Source of the DNA: Bacillus sp. RO3
GTDB taxonomy: Bacteria; Bacillota; Bacilli; Bacillales; Bacillaceae_B
Reading direction: 5' to 3'
Assembly: GCF_012911895.1 (NCBI RefSeq)
Contig: NZ_JAAXCV010000022.1
Span: forward strand, 1 to 64,000
DNA length: 64,000 bases
In this document: positions 47,923 to 57,657 of the stretch, piece by piece
Numbering within the stretch: the stretch's first letter is position 1
How the letters are laid out: the number at the start of each line of letters is the position of its first letter
The notes under the pieces: generated by a model
Databases searched by the model: none
The model's input: the letters and a program-made list of their open reading frames with translations, nothing else
Told to the model about the DNA's origin: nothing
Translations under genes and position numbers: made by a program

Positions 47923-48714
47923 TTAATGGATATTCTGTAAATAAAATATCCCGCCATTAATAATATCTATGGAAATCTTTGGTTCATATTGTTCCTTTAG
48001 TGCTTGTTGTTCCAGGAAGTAGGACTCAGGTTTTTCTTCCTGATCCCCATAGAAATGATCCAATAATTGTATATCCTCCTCCCAGGTCTTCCTGGCTTGT
48101 TCTGCCCACTCAACCGGTTCTTTTTTGATGTCCTCATAAAGAAACATTTGAATACGGTTCACTCCACTCCTGGGCTTAATGATCGGTGTCAAAGTGAAAG
48201 AGAAATCAGGAATCTTTGGTGTCAGGTTTCTGACCATCAATGACGAATGAAAATCCTCCTGGATGACTCCGTTAATCAGGTTTAAACCGATACTGCGAAT
48301 ACTGTCTTTCTTCAGATTGGATTGATAGGAAATTTTGATATTCAACCCCAGCCATGGAATTAGTGGGGTTTGTTGTCCGCTGGGGGTTTGCCGGTTTTCA
48401 TATAAACGTATATATCCTGCAAGATTTCTTGTGGAATGGAAGATTTGGTGCAGCCTTGGAGAGCCGAAGTGGATGGACTCTCCCTTCAAGTCTTCCGGTA
48501 CTTTGTCAGGATTGGTTATAAGGGATAATGTCATGGGATTTGGGGTACCCCCGGTCTTTTCAAGATAATGCCAGTAAAACGGACGATTCATCAGCTCCTT
48601 GTCCAGTTCAATCGTGAGCTGGACCGTCATATGCCCGTCTCCATTTGCAACAAGGTCACATCCGTTCGCAACGAAGTATCTCTCAAGAAATTGATGAATT
48701 TCGTGCTGATGCAT
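47923..48714 (-). CDS. yqhG: YqhG family protein
   Basis: A 263-residue protein on the minus strand (MHQHEIHQFLERYFVANGC, later EDIQLLDHFYGDQEE) matching the conserved YqhG family of bacilli, next to yqhH as in B. subtilis. The start overlaps the end of yqhH by 32 bases, so the two are co-transcribed. The function is unknown. Confidence 0.88.
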   Translation of the reverse strand: MHQHEIHQFLERYFVANGCDLVANGDGHMTVQLTIELDKELMNRPFYWHYLEKTGGTPNPMTLSLITNPDKVPEDLKGESIHFGSPRLHQIFHSTRNLAGYIRLYENRQTPSGQQTPLIPWLGLNIKISYQSNLKKDSIRSIGLNLINGVIQEDFHSSLMVRNLTPKIPDFSFTLTPIIKPRSGVNRIQMFLYEDIKKEPVEWAEQARKTWEEDIQLLDHFYGDQEEKPESYFLEQQALKEQYEPKISIDIINGGIFYLQNIH

Positions 48715-50383
48715 TTGATTTCTCCTCCTTTAATTGTTCGGCAAATTGAATCATGCTTGTTAAATTCTCCATTTTAATCTTCATTTCACCCTCTGTTCTG
48801 GATGAAGACATGATATCGGTCACATGTTCTTCAAAGTCACGGAAATCCAGGCGCGTAAGAATCTCGTCCAAATGACCGATCACACGTTCAAATAGGTTGA
48901 TTTTTTCATATAGAAGCTTTAATACATGTTCTTCAACGGTATTTTTAGTGGCGAAATTGTAAATATGAACATCTTCTGTCTGTCCGAGACGGTGTACACG
49001 ACCGATTCGCTGTTCCAATCTCATAGGATTCCAAGGCAGGTCAAAGTTAATCACGTGATGACAGAATTGCAGGTTGATCCCTTCCCCTCCTGCTTCTGTG
49101 GCAATCAGTACTTGTGCATGCTTCTGAAATAATTCACGCATCCAGTCTTTTTTTCCGCGTTTGAATCCTCCCCTGAACGGAACAGAACTGATTCCGTGCT
49201 GCTTTAGGAACCATTGCAGGTAGAGTTGAGTTGCCCGGTACTCTGTGAAAATGATTACTTTATCATTAATCGTTTGGATGATTTCAAGTGCTTCCTGAGC
49301 CTTGGAGTTCATCGTCACGTTCTCTACTTTTTTCATGAGTAATCCAATGGCATTTTCAAAAGAGGACGATGGATTTTCCTTCTTTTCCAGCATGTTTTTT
49401 AGGGTGTAGAATACTGCTTCTCGAGAGCTGCAAGCTTCTCTTTGAAGGGTCAATAGTGAGAATGAGCTTGAACTCGTCCAGGCATCATAATCCCCTTTAA
49501 GCAGATCGATGCTGTTATATAAGTCCCTTTCGGCATCGTTGAAGTCGATTAACACAGTCTTAACGTGACGCTTTGTCCACTCGATGCCCGTATCGCTCCG
49601 TCTATTCCGGATCATCACTTTATTGATGAGGCTCTTTAGATGTTCATCCTCCTGAACCGTACGATCTCCTTTCTTATATCTGTCAGAAAACCCCGATTCA
49701 TTTCCGAGATGTCCCGGCTTCAGGAGAGATACGAGATGAAAAATCTCTTCTACACGATTCTGTATGGGAGTCGCTGTCAGGAGTAAACAGAATTTTTTCT
49801 TTAGATTTTGAACAAATTCATAGTTTTTTGTTTTGTGATTCTTAAGTTTGTGAGCTTCATCAATAATCACCAAATCATAATCCTGCTCATACACTTTCTC
49901 TCTATGAGGGCTGCGCTTGGCAGTATCCATGGAGGAGACCACGATGTCGCATTGATCCCATACATAACTCTTTCTCTGAGGCACAGCCGGTATAAAAAAT
50001 TTACTGTTCAATTCATACGCCCACTGCGAGACGAGGGAAGCAGGAACCAAGATCAATACTTTTTTCACCAATCCTCTAATCATGTATTCTTTCAATATTA
50101 ATCCAGCTTCAATCGTTTTACCCAGTCCTACCTCATCTGCAAGGATCGCTTTTCCGTTCATATTTTCGACGACTTGCCTTGCAGCTTCGAGCTGATGGGG
50201 AAGCGGAGTGACATTTGCCAAATGTTTTGGGGCCTGTAGGCCTTCAAAGTTCGGAATTGCAAGGTGGTGTTCAAATTCGACGGCTAACTTGTAAAGCTCC
50301 CAATTTCCCCAGGGACCATCGTTTTCGATTAGATTTTCCAGCCCCCCGCCCCATTCTTCATCAAATAAAACCTCAACATTCAT
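48683..50383 (-). CDS. yqhH: SNF2-family helicase YqhH
   Basis: A 566-residue DEAD/DEAH-like ATPase of the SNF2 family: helicase motif I DEVGLGKTIEAGL, motif II DEAH (VIIDEAHKLKN), motif III LLTATPIQNR and the C-terminal helicase motifs (GGEGINLQFCH, QRIGRVHRLGQ). It is near the length of the B. subtilis protein. The ATG follows AAGGAGATG. Likely remodels nucleic acid-protein complexes; the target is not known. It is divergent from the gcv operon. Confidence 0.93.
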   Translation of the reverse strand: MNVEVLFDEEWGGGLENLIENDGPWGNWELYKLAVEFEHHLAIPNFEGLQAPKHLANVTPLPHQLEAARQVVENMNGKAILADEVGLGKTIEAGLILKEYMIRGLVKKVLILVPASLVSQWAYELNSKFFIPAVPQRKSYVWDQCDIVVSSMDTAKRSPHREKVYEQDYDLVIIDEAHKLKNHKTKNYEFVQNLKKKFCLLLTATPIQNRVEEIFHLVSLLKPGHLGNESGFSDRYKKGDRTVQEDEHLKSLINKVMIRNRRSDTGIEWTKRHVKTVLIDFNDAERDLYNSIDLLKGDYDAWTSSSSFSLLTLQREACSSREAVFYTLKNMLEKKENPSSSFENAIGLLMKKVENVTMNSKAQEALEIIQTINDKVIIFTEYRATQLYLQWFLKQHGISSVPFRGGFKRGKKDWMRELFQKHAQVLIATEAGGEGINLQFCHHVINFDLPWNPMRLEQRIGRVHRLGQTEDVHIYNFATKNTVEEHVLKLLYEKINLFERVIGHLDEILTRLDFRDFEEHVTDIMSSSRTEGEMKIKMENLTSMIQFAEQLKEEKSNASARNSSIS

Positions 50384-50564
50384 CTTAAAAACATCTCCTT
50401 AATTCGTATAAAAATGATTGCTCAAAACTCGTATTTAATGGTAGGATGAAAATAGATTTTCTAATGTTTAAAAAACTCGAAAATCCGAACATTCACATTT
50501 ACAACATTTCTTCTGTGTATTTCTAGTATGACCAAATGTTTCAAGGAATATTGGCGAATGATAA

Positions 50565-50764
50565 CAAGGGGAGAGACTGTGCATACAGCGCCGAAGGAGC
50601 AAGCACGTAAAGTGTGAATCTCTCAGGCAAAAAGACTCTTGTTGGACGCAACTCTGGAGAGTGTTTCCGTAATGGAAACCACCAAAGGGGAAAGCCGTTC
50701 ATCGGTAAACTTTCAGGTGCAAGGACAGAGAAAACTTCTTTATGAAAAGGGGTTTTTCTGTCCT
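50565..50764 (+). promoter_or_regulatory. Tandem glycine riboswitch with expression platform
   Basis: Two glycine aptamers lie in tandem: the first opens with GGGGAGAGAC near 50569 and closes at the CAGGCAAAAAG segment, the second begins with GGACGCAACTCTGGAGAG near 50643 and ends near CAGGTGCAAGGAC. After them, GGACAGAGAAAAC (50723-50735) can pair with GGTTTTTCTGTCC (50751-50763), followed by T6, a terminator platform. Glycine binding should allow readthrough into gcvT. Confidence 0.93.
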
Positions 50765-50827
50765 TTTTTCATGGAATAAAACTTGGTTAAGGATTATGCA
50801 TGTAAGGAAGATAAAGGGGGAAAGGTC

Positions 50828-51934
50828 ATGTCAGAGTTAAAACAAACACCTTTATACGAAGTGTACAAAGAGTATGGGGGAAAGACCATCGACTTCGGAG
50901 GCTGGGCTTTACCAGTGCAATTCTCAAGCATAAAAGAAGAACATGAAGCGGTGCGAACCCGGGCTGGACTATTTGACGTTTCTCATATGGGAGAAATTGA
51001 AGTGAAGGGCGAAGGGGCTCTTGATTACTTACAAAAAATGATGACAAACGATGTCTCCAAATTGAAAGACGGAGGGGCACAATATACGGCTATGTGCTAC
51101 GAAGACGGTGGTACGGTCGATGACTTATTGGTTTATAAAATAAAAGATCACGATTATTTGCTCGTGGTAAATGCAGCGAATATAGAGAAGGATTTTCAGT
51201 GGTTAAAAGACCATGAAGGTGATGGAGTAGAGGTCACCAACATCTCTCAGCATATGGCGCAATTGGCATTACAGGGACCTCTTGCAGAAGAAGTTCTCCA
51301 AACGATCACACATGAACATAACCTGGGAGATATAGGGTTCTTTAAATTCCAGACGGAAGTGAATATAGATGGTAGACTTGCCCTTGTTTCCCGAACCGGC
51401 TATACAGGGGAAGACGGATTTGAGATTTATTGCGATGCAGCTGATGCAGCTCCTATCTGGAAGACAATCCTTAAAGCAGGCACAGAATATGGGGTCCTTC
51501 CATGCGGGCTGGGTGCACGTGATACATTGCGTTTTGAAGCCAATCTGGCCCTTTACGGACAAGAATTATCTCAATCGATCACGCCGATAGAAGCGGGTAT
51601 CGGTTTCGCCGTAAAGGTTAATAAAGAAGTCCCGTTTATCGGCCAGGAAGTTTTGAAACAGCAAAAAGAAGAAGGAGCTTCCCGTAAAATAGTGGGGATT
51701 GAAATGGTGGATCGCGGTATTCCACGTCATGGCTATAAAGTGTATGCAGGTGAAGAAGAGATCGGGGAAGTCACGACCGGTACGCAATCTCCGACTCTTA
51801 AGAAAAATGTAGGTTTAGCCTTACTTAATAAAGAGTTCACTTCCCTGGATACGGAAGTGCTCGTGGAAATAAGAGGGAAAAAGTTAAAAGCAAAAGTGGT
51901 AGCGACACCTTTTTATAAAAGACCAAAGAAATAG
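50828..51934 (+). CDS. gcvT: Aminomethyltransferase (glycine cleavage T protein)
   Basis: A 368-residue protein that transfers the methylene group from aminomethyl-lipoyl GcvH to tetrahydrofolate. Motifs include [21 protein letters not shown] and [11 protein letters not shown], and the folate-site [19 protein letters not shown] 50828 follows GGGGGAAAGGTC; the frame extends upstream but lacks a ribosome site. First gene of the riboswitch-controlled operon. Confidence 0.95.
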   Translation: MSELKQTPLYEVYKEYGGKTIDFGGWALPVQFSSIKEEHEAVRTRAGLFDVSHMGEIEVKGEGALDYLQKMMTNDVSKLKDGGAQYTAMCYEDGGTVDDLLVYKIKDHDYLLVVNAANIEKDFQWLKDHEGDGVEVTNISQHMAQLALQGPLAEEVLQTITHEHNLGDIGFFKFQTEVNIDGRLALVSRTGYTGEDGFEIYCDAADAAPIWKTILKAGTEYGVLPCGLGARDTLRFEANLALYGQELSQSITPIEAGIGFAVKVNKEVPFIGQEVLKQQKEEGASRKIVGIEMVDRGIPRHGYKVYAGEEEIGEVTTGTQSPTLKKNVGLALLNKEFTSLDTEVLVEIRGKKLKAKVVATPFYKRPKK

Positions 51935-51950
51935 GGGAGGAATGACGGTC

Positions 51951-53297
51951 ATGAAGCATCGTTATTTACCGATGACAGAGCAGGATCAAAGGGAAATGTT
52001 AGACAGCATAGGAGTAGCAAGCGTTCACGATCTATTTGAGGATATTCCCGAAAAGGTTCGTTTTAAAGGGGATTACAAAATCAAACAAGCGAAGTCAGAA
52101 ACGGAATTGGTAAAAGAACTGACTAAAATGGCAGCAAAGAATGCCGACCTGAAAAGCCATACATCCTTTTTGGGAGCTGGGGTATACGACCATTACATGC
52201 CGATTATCGTGGACCATGTATTGTCTCGCTCTGAGTTCTATACAGCTTATACGCCTTATCAGCCGGAAATCTCTCAAGGAGAGCTTCAAGCCATTTTCGA
52301 ATTCCAAACGATGATTTGTGAATTGACCGGCATGGATGTTGCCAACTCTTCCATGTACGATGGAGGAACGGCACTTGCAGAAGCCGCGATGCTGAGCGCA
52401 GGTCAGACCCGCCGTAAAAAAGTACTTGTGTCAAGCGCCGTTCATCCTGAATCCCGTGATGTTTTACGGTCATATGCAAAAGGCCAATATATTGAAGTGA
52501 TTGAAATTCCTCATACGAATGGTGTTACAGATGTGGAAGAATTAAAGAAGCTGATGAATGATGAAATTGCAGCGGTCATCGTCCAATACCCTAACTTCTT
52601 TGGACGTGTAGAAGAGCTGAAAGCCATTGAAGAAGTGACTCATGCTGAAAAAGCGATGTTTGTGGTTTCTTCCAACCCGCTGGCGTTAGGTGTACTTACA
52701 CCTCCAGGACAATTAGGTGCCGATATTGTCATTGGGGACGCTCAGCCATTTGGTATCCCGAGTGCCTTCGGAGGACCTCACTGTGGATATTTTGCCGTGA
52801 ATAAGAAACTTATGCGGAAAGTACCTGGGCGCTTAGTGGGACAGACTGTGGACGAGGACGGGATCAGAGGCTTCGTTCTTACCCTGCAAGCCCGTGAACA
52901 GCATATCCGTCGGGATAAAGCCACATCGAATATCTGTTCCAACCAGGCATTGAATGCACTGGCGGCATCTGTTGCCATGACGGCTCTCGGTAAACAGGGA
53001 GTCAAAGAAATGGCCATGCAAAATATCCAAAAAGCACATTATGCGAAAGAGGCTTTTAAAGCAAAAGGATTTGAAATCGCATTCGAAGGGCCGACGTTCA
53101 ATGAATTTGTCGTGAAGGTCAATATGCCGGTTAAAGAAATCAATAAGAGGCTTCTACAAAAAGAGATGATAGGCGGTTACGATTTAGGACTGATGGATGA
53201 CAGCTTATCTCAGCATATGCTGGTAGCAGTTACAGAACTTCGCAGCAAAGAAGAAATCGACGCATTCGTAGCAGAATTGGGGGATTGTCATGAATAA
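51951..53297 (+). CDS. gcvPA: Glycine dehydrogenase (decarboxylating) subunit 1
   Basis: A 448-residue N-terminal half of the PLP-dependent P protein, which decarboxylates glycine. Motifs such as [13 protein letters not shown] and [17 protein letters not shown] are typical. ATG 51951 is 10 bases after GGGGAGG; ATG 51942 is too close. It overlaps gcvPB by eight bases. Confidence 0.95.
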   Translation: MKHRYLPMTEQDQREMLDSIGVASVHDLFEDIPEKVRFKGDYKIKQAKSETELVKELTKMAAKNADLKSHTSFLGAGVYDHYMPIIVDHVLSRSEFYTAYTPYQPEISQGELQAIFEFQTMICELTGMDVANSSMYDGGTALAEAAMLSAGQTRRKKVLVSSAVHPESRDVLRSYAKGQYIEVIEIPHTNGVTDVEELKKLMNDEIAAVIVQYPNFFGRVEELKAIEEVTHAEKAMFVVSSNPLALGVLTPPGQLGADIVIGDAQPFGIPSAFGGPHCGYFAVNKKLMRKVPGRLVGQTVDEDGIRGFVLTLQAREQHIRRDKATSNICSNQALNALAASVAMTALGKQGVKEMAMQNIQKAHYAKEAFKAKGFEIAFEGPTFNEFVVKVNMPVKEINKRLLQKEMIGGYDLGLMDDSLSQHMLVAVTELRSKEEIDAFVAELGDCHE

Positions 53298-54753
53298 GCA
53301 AGATCAACCTCTTATTTTTGAATTATCTAAAGAAGGCCGCACAGGCTATAGCTTGCCTGAAATGGATGTACCGCATGTGGAATTGTCCGACCTGATACCA
53401 TCCGATTATATCCGTTCTGAAGCACCGGGGCTTCCTGAGGTGTCAGAACTGGATATCATGCGCCATTATACAGCATTATCGAAACGTAATCATGGTGTGG
53501 ATTCTGGCTTCTATCCACTTGGATCCTGTACGATGAAATACAATCCAAAGGTGAACGAAAACGTAGCGAGATTGAATGGGTTCGCCCATATCAATCCTCT
53601 GCAGGAAGCTGAAAGTGTTCAAGGGGCACTTGAACTTATGTTTGATCTTCAGGAACATTTGAAAGAAATCACGGGCATGGACGAAGTGACTTTGCAGCCG
53701 GCTGCAGGTGCTCATGGGGAGTGGACCGGTCTTATGATGATCCGTGCCTACCATGAAGCAAACGGCGATACCCGCCGTACGAAAGTGATCGTACCCGATT
53801 CAGCCCATGGAACCAATCCTGCCAGTGCAACGGTTGCCGGCTTTGAGACAGTCACGGTTAAGTCAAATGAAAATGGGCTCGTTGATTTAGAAGATCTTAA
53901 GCGGGTAGTCGGAGATGATACTGCAGCCCTTATGCTGACAAACCCGAACACTCTTGGTTTATTTGAAGAGAATATACTGGAAATGGCTGCAATCATCCAT
54001 GAAGCAGGTGGTAAGCTGTATTATGATGGGGCCAACCTAAATGCAGTCCTGTCAAAAGCGAGACCGGGAGATATGGGATTTGACGTAGTACATTTAAATC
54101 TTCATAAGACATTTACCGGCCCTCACGGTGGAGGTGGTCCTGGAAGCGGACCTGTAGGGGTTAAGGAAGACTTGATTCCGTACCTGCCAAAACCGATCCT
54201 TGTGAAAAATGGAGACCAATTTGAATTCGATTACAATCGCCCTGACTCCATCGGCCGGGTGAAACCTTACTATGGAAACTTCGGAATCAATGTCCGTGCC
54301 TATACGTACATCAGAACGATGGGGCCGGACGGTCTGAGAGCCGTAACGGAAAATGCCGTCTTGAATGCAAACTATATGATGCGTCGCCTTGCACCTTACT
54401 TTGACCTTCCATTCGACCGTCATTGCAAGCATGAATTTGTCATCAGTGGAAAGCGTCAGAAGAAGCTTGGTGTCCGTACGTTGGATATCGCGAAGCGTCT
54501 GTTGGATTTTGGATACCATCCGCCGACCATCTATTTCCCGTTAAATGTGGAGGAGTGCATGATGATCGAGCCGACAGAAACAGAATCGAAAGAAACCCTT
54601 GATTCATTCATCGATGCCATGATCCAAATCGCGAAAGAGGCAGAAGAAACGCCTGAAATCGTCCAGGAAGCTCCTCACACAACCATCGTGAAGCGTATGG
54701 ATGAAACACTGGCCGCAAGGAAGCCGATTCTGCGTTATATGAAAGAAAATTAA
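53290..54753 (+). CDS. gcvPB: Glycine dehydrogenase (decarboxylating) subunit 2
   Basis: A 487-residue C-terminal half of the P protein. It carries the PLP lysine in [20 protein letters not shown] and motifs [12 protein letters not shown] and [12 protein letters not shown]. It forms a heterotetramer with GcvPA. Last gene of the operon; a strong hairpin follows. Confidence 0.95.
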   Translation: MNKQDQPLIFELSKEGRTGYSLPEMDVPHVELSDLIPSDYIRSEAPGLPEVSELDIMRHYTALSKRNHGVDSGFYPLGSCTMKYNPKVNENVARLNGFAHINPLQEAESVQGALELMFDLQEHLKEITGMDEVTLQPAAGAHGEWTGLMMIRAYHEANGDTRRTKVIVPDSAHGTNPASATVAGFETVTVKSNENGLVDLEDLKRVVGDDTAALMLTNPNTLGLFEENILEMAAIIHEAGGKLYYDGANLNAVLSKARPGDMGFDVVHLNLHKTFTGPHGGGGPGSGPVGVKEDLIPYLPKPILVKNGDQFEFDYNRPDSIGRVKPYYGNFGINVRAYTYIRTMGPDGLRAVTENAVLNANYMMRRLAPYFDLPFDRHCKHEFVISGKRQKKLGVRTLDIAKRLLDFGYHPPTIYFPLNVEECMMIEPTETESKETLDSFIDAMIQIAKEAEETPEIVQEAPHTTIVKRMDETLAARKPILRYMKEN

Positions 54754-54763
54754 TCCGAAACCA

Positions 54764-54794
54764 GAAGCCCCTCCGTCATTCACGGAGGGGCTTC
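54764..54794 (+). terminator. Strong hairpin after the gcv operon
   Basis: GAAGCCCCTCCGT (54764-54776) and ACGGAGGGGCTTC (54782-54794) form a perfect 13-bp stem. No T-run follows (TTCC), so it may act as an RNA end-protecting hairpin as much as a terminator. Confidence 0.75.
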
Positions 54795-55012
54795 CATGAT
54801 GGAGGAAAGTACATCAACGTAAGGATGGAAAAGGGTATCATTTCGCTAATTTTCATCCGAAGACTCACAAAATGGCAATTATGATTATGAGAATCTATAT
54901 TTCATAACGAATTGTTCTTGAACAAAGTAATGAAGGATAGATAAAAAAATGAAATTCAGGCCGTGTATAGTCATTCGATCGGGACAAATTATATTTGCAG
55001 GGTGATAAGTCG

Positions 55013-55684
55013 ATGATAGGAGTAAGTATAGCAACGAAGTGGGAATATGAAGCGACATTAGAATATTTCGGCATAAAAGATAATGAACGTTTCGGTTATC
55101 CTTATGGCGAGTATTTCATACGAACAATGAATGATTCCGAACTTGTTTTTTATAGTACAGGTGTAAGAAAAGTAAATGGTGTTGGTGGTAATCAGTATAT
55201 GATTTCTACATTTCATTTAACGAAAGTAATCGTTGCTGGAACATGTGCAGGAATAGATGATAAGTTCAGTAACTTGGATATTGTTATACCCGATGAAGCC
55301 GTTCAATATGATTGCACAGTAAAAGAAGTCGAGCCTCTTATTAAGCAATCCTTCATAGTCGATATTGATTTATCAAAATATGGAAATGATTTTTATACTG
55401 GAACAATTGGTACCGCCGATAAAGCAGTAGTTATGTGGAAGGACTATATGGAACTTAAAGAAAACGGAATAACAATAGCCGATACAGAAGCGGGTGCAAT
55501 TGCTTATATCTGTAAGAAGAATGATGTTGAATGTATTATTATTAAAGGAATATCTGATTTTCCAACAGATGAAAGAAACGCTGATAAATTCGAATCAAAC
55601 ATGGAACAAATGAATGTTTATTTAGAAAATACACCCAAAGTGATGAACAAAATATTTGGAGAATATTTAATAAGGTTTATATAA
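55013..55684 (+). CDS. Nucleoside phosphorylase-like protein (MTA/SAH nucleosidase superfamily)
   Basis: A 223-residue PNP/UDP-family protein. Visible features are IATKWEYEATLEYFG, VIVAGTCAGIDD, and the substrate-acid segment DTEAGAIAY followed by IIIKGISDFPTDE, where Mtn enzymes have E-x-A and SD-x-A. It probably hydrolyses or phosphorolyses a nucleoside. The gene is AT-rich compared with gcvPB and lipM, and sits alone between two terminators at a place where B. subtilis has no gene as I recall it. The 218-base gap before it holds nothing else that I can identify. Confidence 0.8.
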   Translation: MIGVSIATKWEYEATLEYFGIKDNERFGYPYGEYFIRTMNDSELVFYSTGVRKVNGVGGNQYMISTFHLTKVIVAGTCAGIDDKFSNLDIVIPDEAVQYDCTVKEVEPLIKQSFIVDIDLSKYGNDFYTGTIGTADKAVVMWKDYMELKENGITIADTEAGAIAYICKKNDVECIIIKGISDFPTDERNADKFESNMEQMNVYLENTPKVMNKIFGEYLIRFI

Positions 55685-55729
55685 AAAAAAGTCAGGGGCT
55701 TAAGTTGAACAATAGGCCATTAGAATATA

Positions 55730-55765
55730 AAAAACGCAGAGGATGCTAATACCTCTGCGTTTTTC
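55730..55765. terminator. Bidirectional terminator
   Basis: AAAAACGCAGAGG (55730-55742) and CCTCTGCGTTTTT (55752-55764) form a 13-bp stem with A-run and T-run. It serves the phosphorylase-like gene and, on the other strand, yqhL. Confidence 0.9.
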
Positions 55766-55874
55766 TGTGTGAATTCGTTGTCAATATGCGATTTACCTTG
55801 ATAGTACCTTGTGAATGTAGTTTTTCTACTCCACAACCGAACGATTGACGCCGTATCGTCGATCACTTTTCACC

Positions 55875-56261
55875 TTATTTTTTATGCTTTACTTTGCCTG
55901 TCCACTTTTTAAAGCCGCCCTGCAATTGGTGAAGATCGCGGTATCCTTTACGGTGCAGCATTTGAGCTGCCCGGCCGCTGCGAAGTCCGCTTTGGCAATA
56001 AAGGTACACGGGTTGATCCGAACGGATTTCCTTCTGTCTCATTTTGATCTGGGACAATGGAATATTTCGTGCACCCAGGACATGACCATTATTAAATTCA
56101 TTTGCTTCACGAACATCTATCAATTGAGCTTTGCGATATCCTGCTCGAAATTCTTCTTCAGTCAATGTATTGACAATTCTCTTTTGATAGAAGAACGTAA
56201 AGAGGGAATAGATAATGATTCCACCTAATACGACTAAAAGTATATATAATCCTTCCATCAT
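55875..56261 (-). CDS. yqhL: Membrane-anchored rhodanese YqhL
   Basis: A 128-residue protein with an N-terminal membrane helix (LYILLVVLGGIIIYSLFTFFY) and a rhodanese domain with active-site loop YCQSGLRSG (Cys within CQSGLRS). Such proteins carry sulfane sulfur. ATG ATG start behind AAAGGAGCATGA. Position between gcvPB and lipM is as in B. subtilis. Confidence 0.92.
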   Translation of the reverse strand: MMEGLYILLVVLGGIIIYSLFTFFYQKRIVNTLTEEEFRAGYRKAQLIDVREANEFNNGHVLGARNIPLSQIKMRQKEIRSDQPVYLYCQSGLRSGRAAQMLHRKGYRDLHQLQGGFKKWTGKVKHKK

Positions 56262-56470
56262 TCATGCTCCTTTCTACAAATGCGCTACCTTCTATTATAT
56301 TCATCCTTAAGGTGATAATCAAAACATATTTTTAAATTTTAAAGCAAACTTTCCAATCTGTTTTTCTTTGTTTTTTGGGTGGGATTTGATAGACTGGTAT
56401 CGGACTTAATGGAAGCTGTTTGACTACATAATCCAATCTAAACACAGTAGACGTAAATGAGGTATGTGAC

Positions 56471-57307
56471 ATGAAAAAGGAAACGTGGAGATTCATTGAC
56501 TCAGGAAATTGTTCCCCTTCTTATAATATGGCCCTGGATGAGGCCCTGCTCGATTGGCACAGTGAAGGAAAGATCCCTCCGACGATCCGGTTTTACGGGT
56601 GGGACCCTGCCACCCTTTCCATTGGGTACTTTCAAAAAGTAGAAAAAGAAATCAATATGGATGCCGTTAAAGAACACGGGCTTGGTTTCGTGAGAAGGCC
56701 GACAGGAGGACGCGGGGTCCTTCATGAGCATGAATTGACGTACAGCGTTATTGTTTCAGAAGAACACCCTGAGATGCCCAAAACGGTCACGGAAGCATAC
56801 CGTGTCATTTCCGAAGGGATCTTAAAAGGATTTCAGGGCCTGGGTCTCGATGCCTATTTTGCTGTTCCTAAAACGGCGGAGGAACGAGAAGGGTTGAAAA
56901 ATCCGCGTTCTGCCGTTTGTTTTGATGCACCAAGCTGGTATGAGTTAGTGGTTGAAGGCAGAAAAGTGGCAGGAAGTGCCCAAACCAGACAAAAAGGGGT
57001 CATCCTACAGCATGGTTCGATTCTATTGGACCTGGACGAGCATAAGTTGTTCAGTCTGTTTAACTATCCTTCCGACAGAGTAAAAGAGCGGATGCAGCGT
57101 GCATTCAAGAACAAGGCGGTTGCCATGAACGAAATCAGCTCTCAAACCGTCACGATGGATATGGCAAAGGAAGCATTCAAAAAAGGTTTTGAAGAAGGAT
57201 TGAACATTGACCTGGAGCCATATGAACTTTCTGGTGAAGAAACACAATATGTTGTGTCTCTTGCTAAAACACGCTACGAATCTGATGAATGGAATTTTAA
57301 ACGCTAA
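56471..57307 (+). CDS. lipM: Octanoyl-[carrier protein]:protein N-octanoyltransferase LipM
   Basis: A 278-residue BPL/LplA-fold enzyme that moves octanoate from ACP to GcvH, the first step of lipoate synthesis in Bacillus. The catalytic cysteine C150 sits in [11 protein letters not shown], at the same number as in B. subtilis Lip[19 protein letters not shown] and [12 protein letters not shown] are the substrate-binding motifs. Its position beside the gcv operon fits its partner, the glycine cleavage H protein. Confidence 0.95.
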   Translation: MKKETWRFIDSGNCSPSYNMALDEALLDWHSEGKIPPTIRFYGWDPATLSIGYFQKVEKEINMDAVKEHGLGFVRRPTGGRGVLHEHELTYSVIVSEEHPEMPKTVTEAYRVISEGILKGFQGLGLDAYFAVPKTAEEREGLKNPRSAVCFDAPSWYELVVEGRKVAGSAQTRQKGVILQHGSILLDLDEHKLFSLFNYPSDRVKERMQRAFKNKAVAMNEISSQTVTMDMAKEAFKKGFEEGLNIDLEPYELSGEETQYVVSLAKTRYESDEWNFKR

Positions 57308-57321
57308 AAAAGTTTTAGAGG

Positions 57322-57347
57322 AAAAAAAGCGATGATTGTCGCTTTTT
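57322..57347 (+). terminator. Terminator after lipM
   Basis: AAAAAAGCGA (57322-57331) and TCGCTTTTTT (57338-57347) form a 10-bp stem ending in T-residues. Confidence 0.85.
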
Positions 57348-57503
57348 TCCTGTTTTACCAACTATTCCGTCGTTTCGATTTATATCAAGTTCTAAATTAA
57401 TAGAAATGGACAGCGTATCATATTGTTTTCTATTAATTACTCCTGTTTTCTATTCTTTATAAAGTATTATCTGTTTGACAAACAAATAAGCTGTTGACTT
57501 AAA

Positions 57504-57552
57504 ACACAATATATGGTGTGTTGTATTATTTTTTGCACACAATATGTTGTGT
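57504..57552 (+). promoter_or_regulatory. Two NrdR boxes upstream of the ribonucleotide reductase gene
   Basis: ACACAATATATGGTGT (57504-57519) and ACACAATATGTTGTGT (57537-57552) match the NrdR box consensus and are 33 bases apart, about three helical turns, as usual for paired boxes. TTGACA (57475-57480) and TTGACT (57494-57499) lie just upstream as -35 candidates. The remaining 350-base gap between lipM and nrdJ is AT-rich and holds nothing else I can name. Confidence 0.9.
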
Positions 57553-57657
57553 TTATTTATTGCTTTTCTAGTAGGGCTGTGATATCGTATTAGTTGTTAA
57601 CAGACATCAACGTAAATAACATAAACTGAAACATTTGAGATAGAAGGAGTTGTCTTT

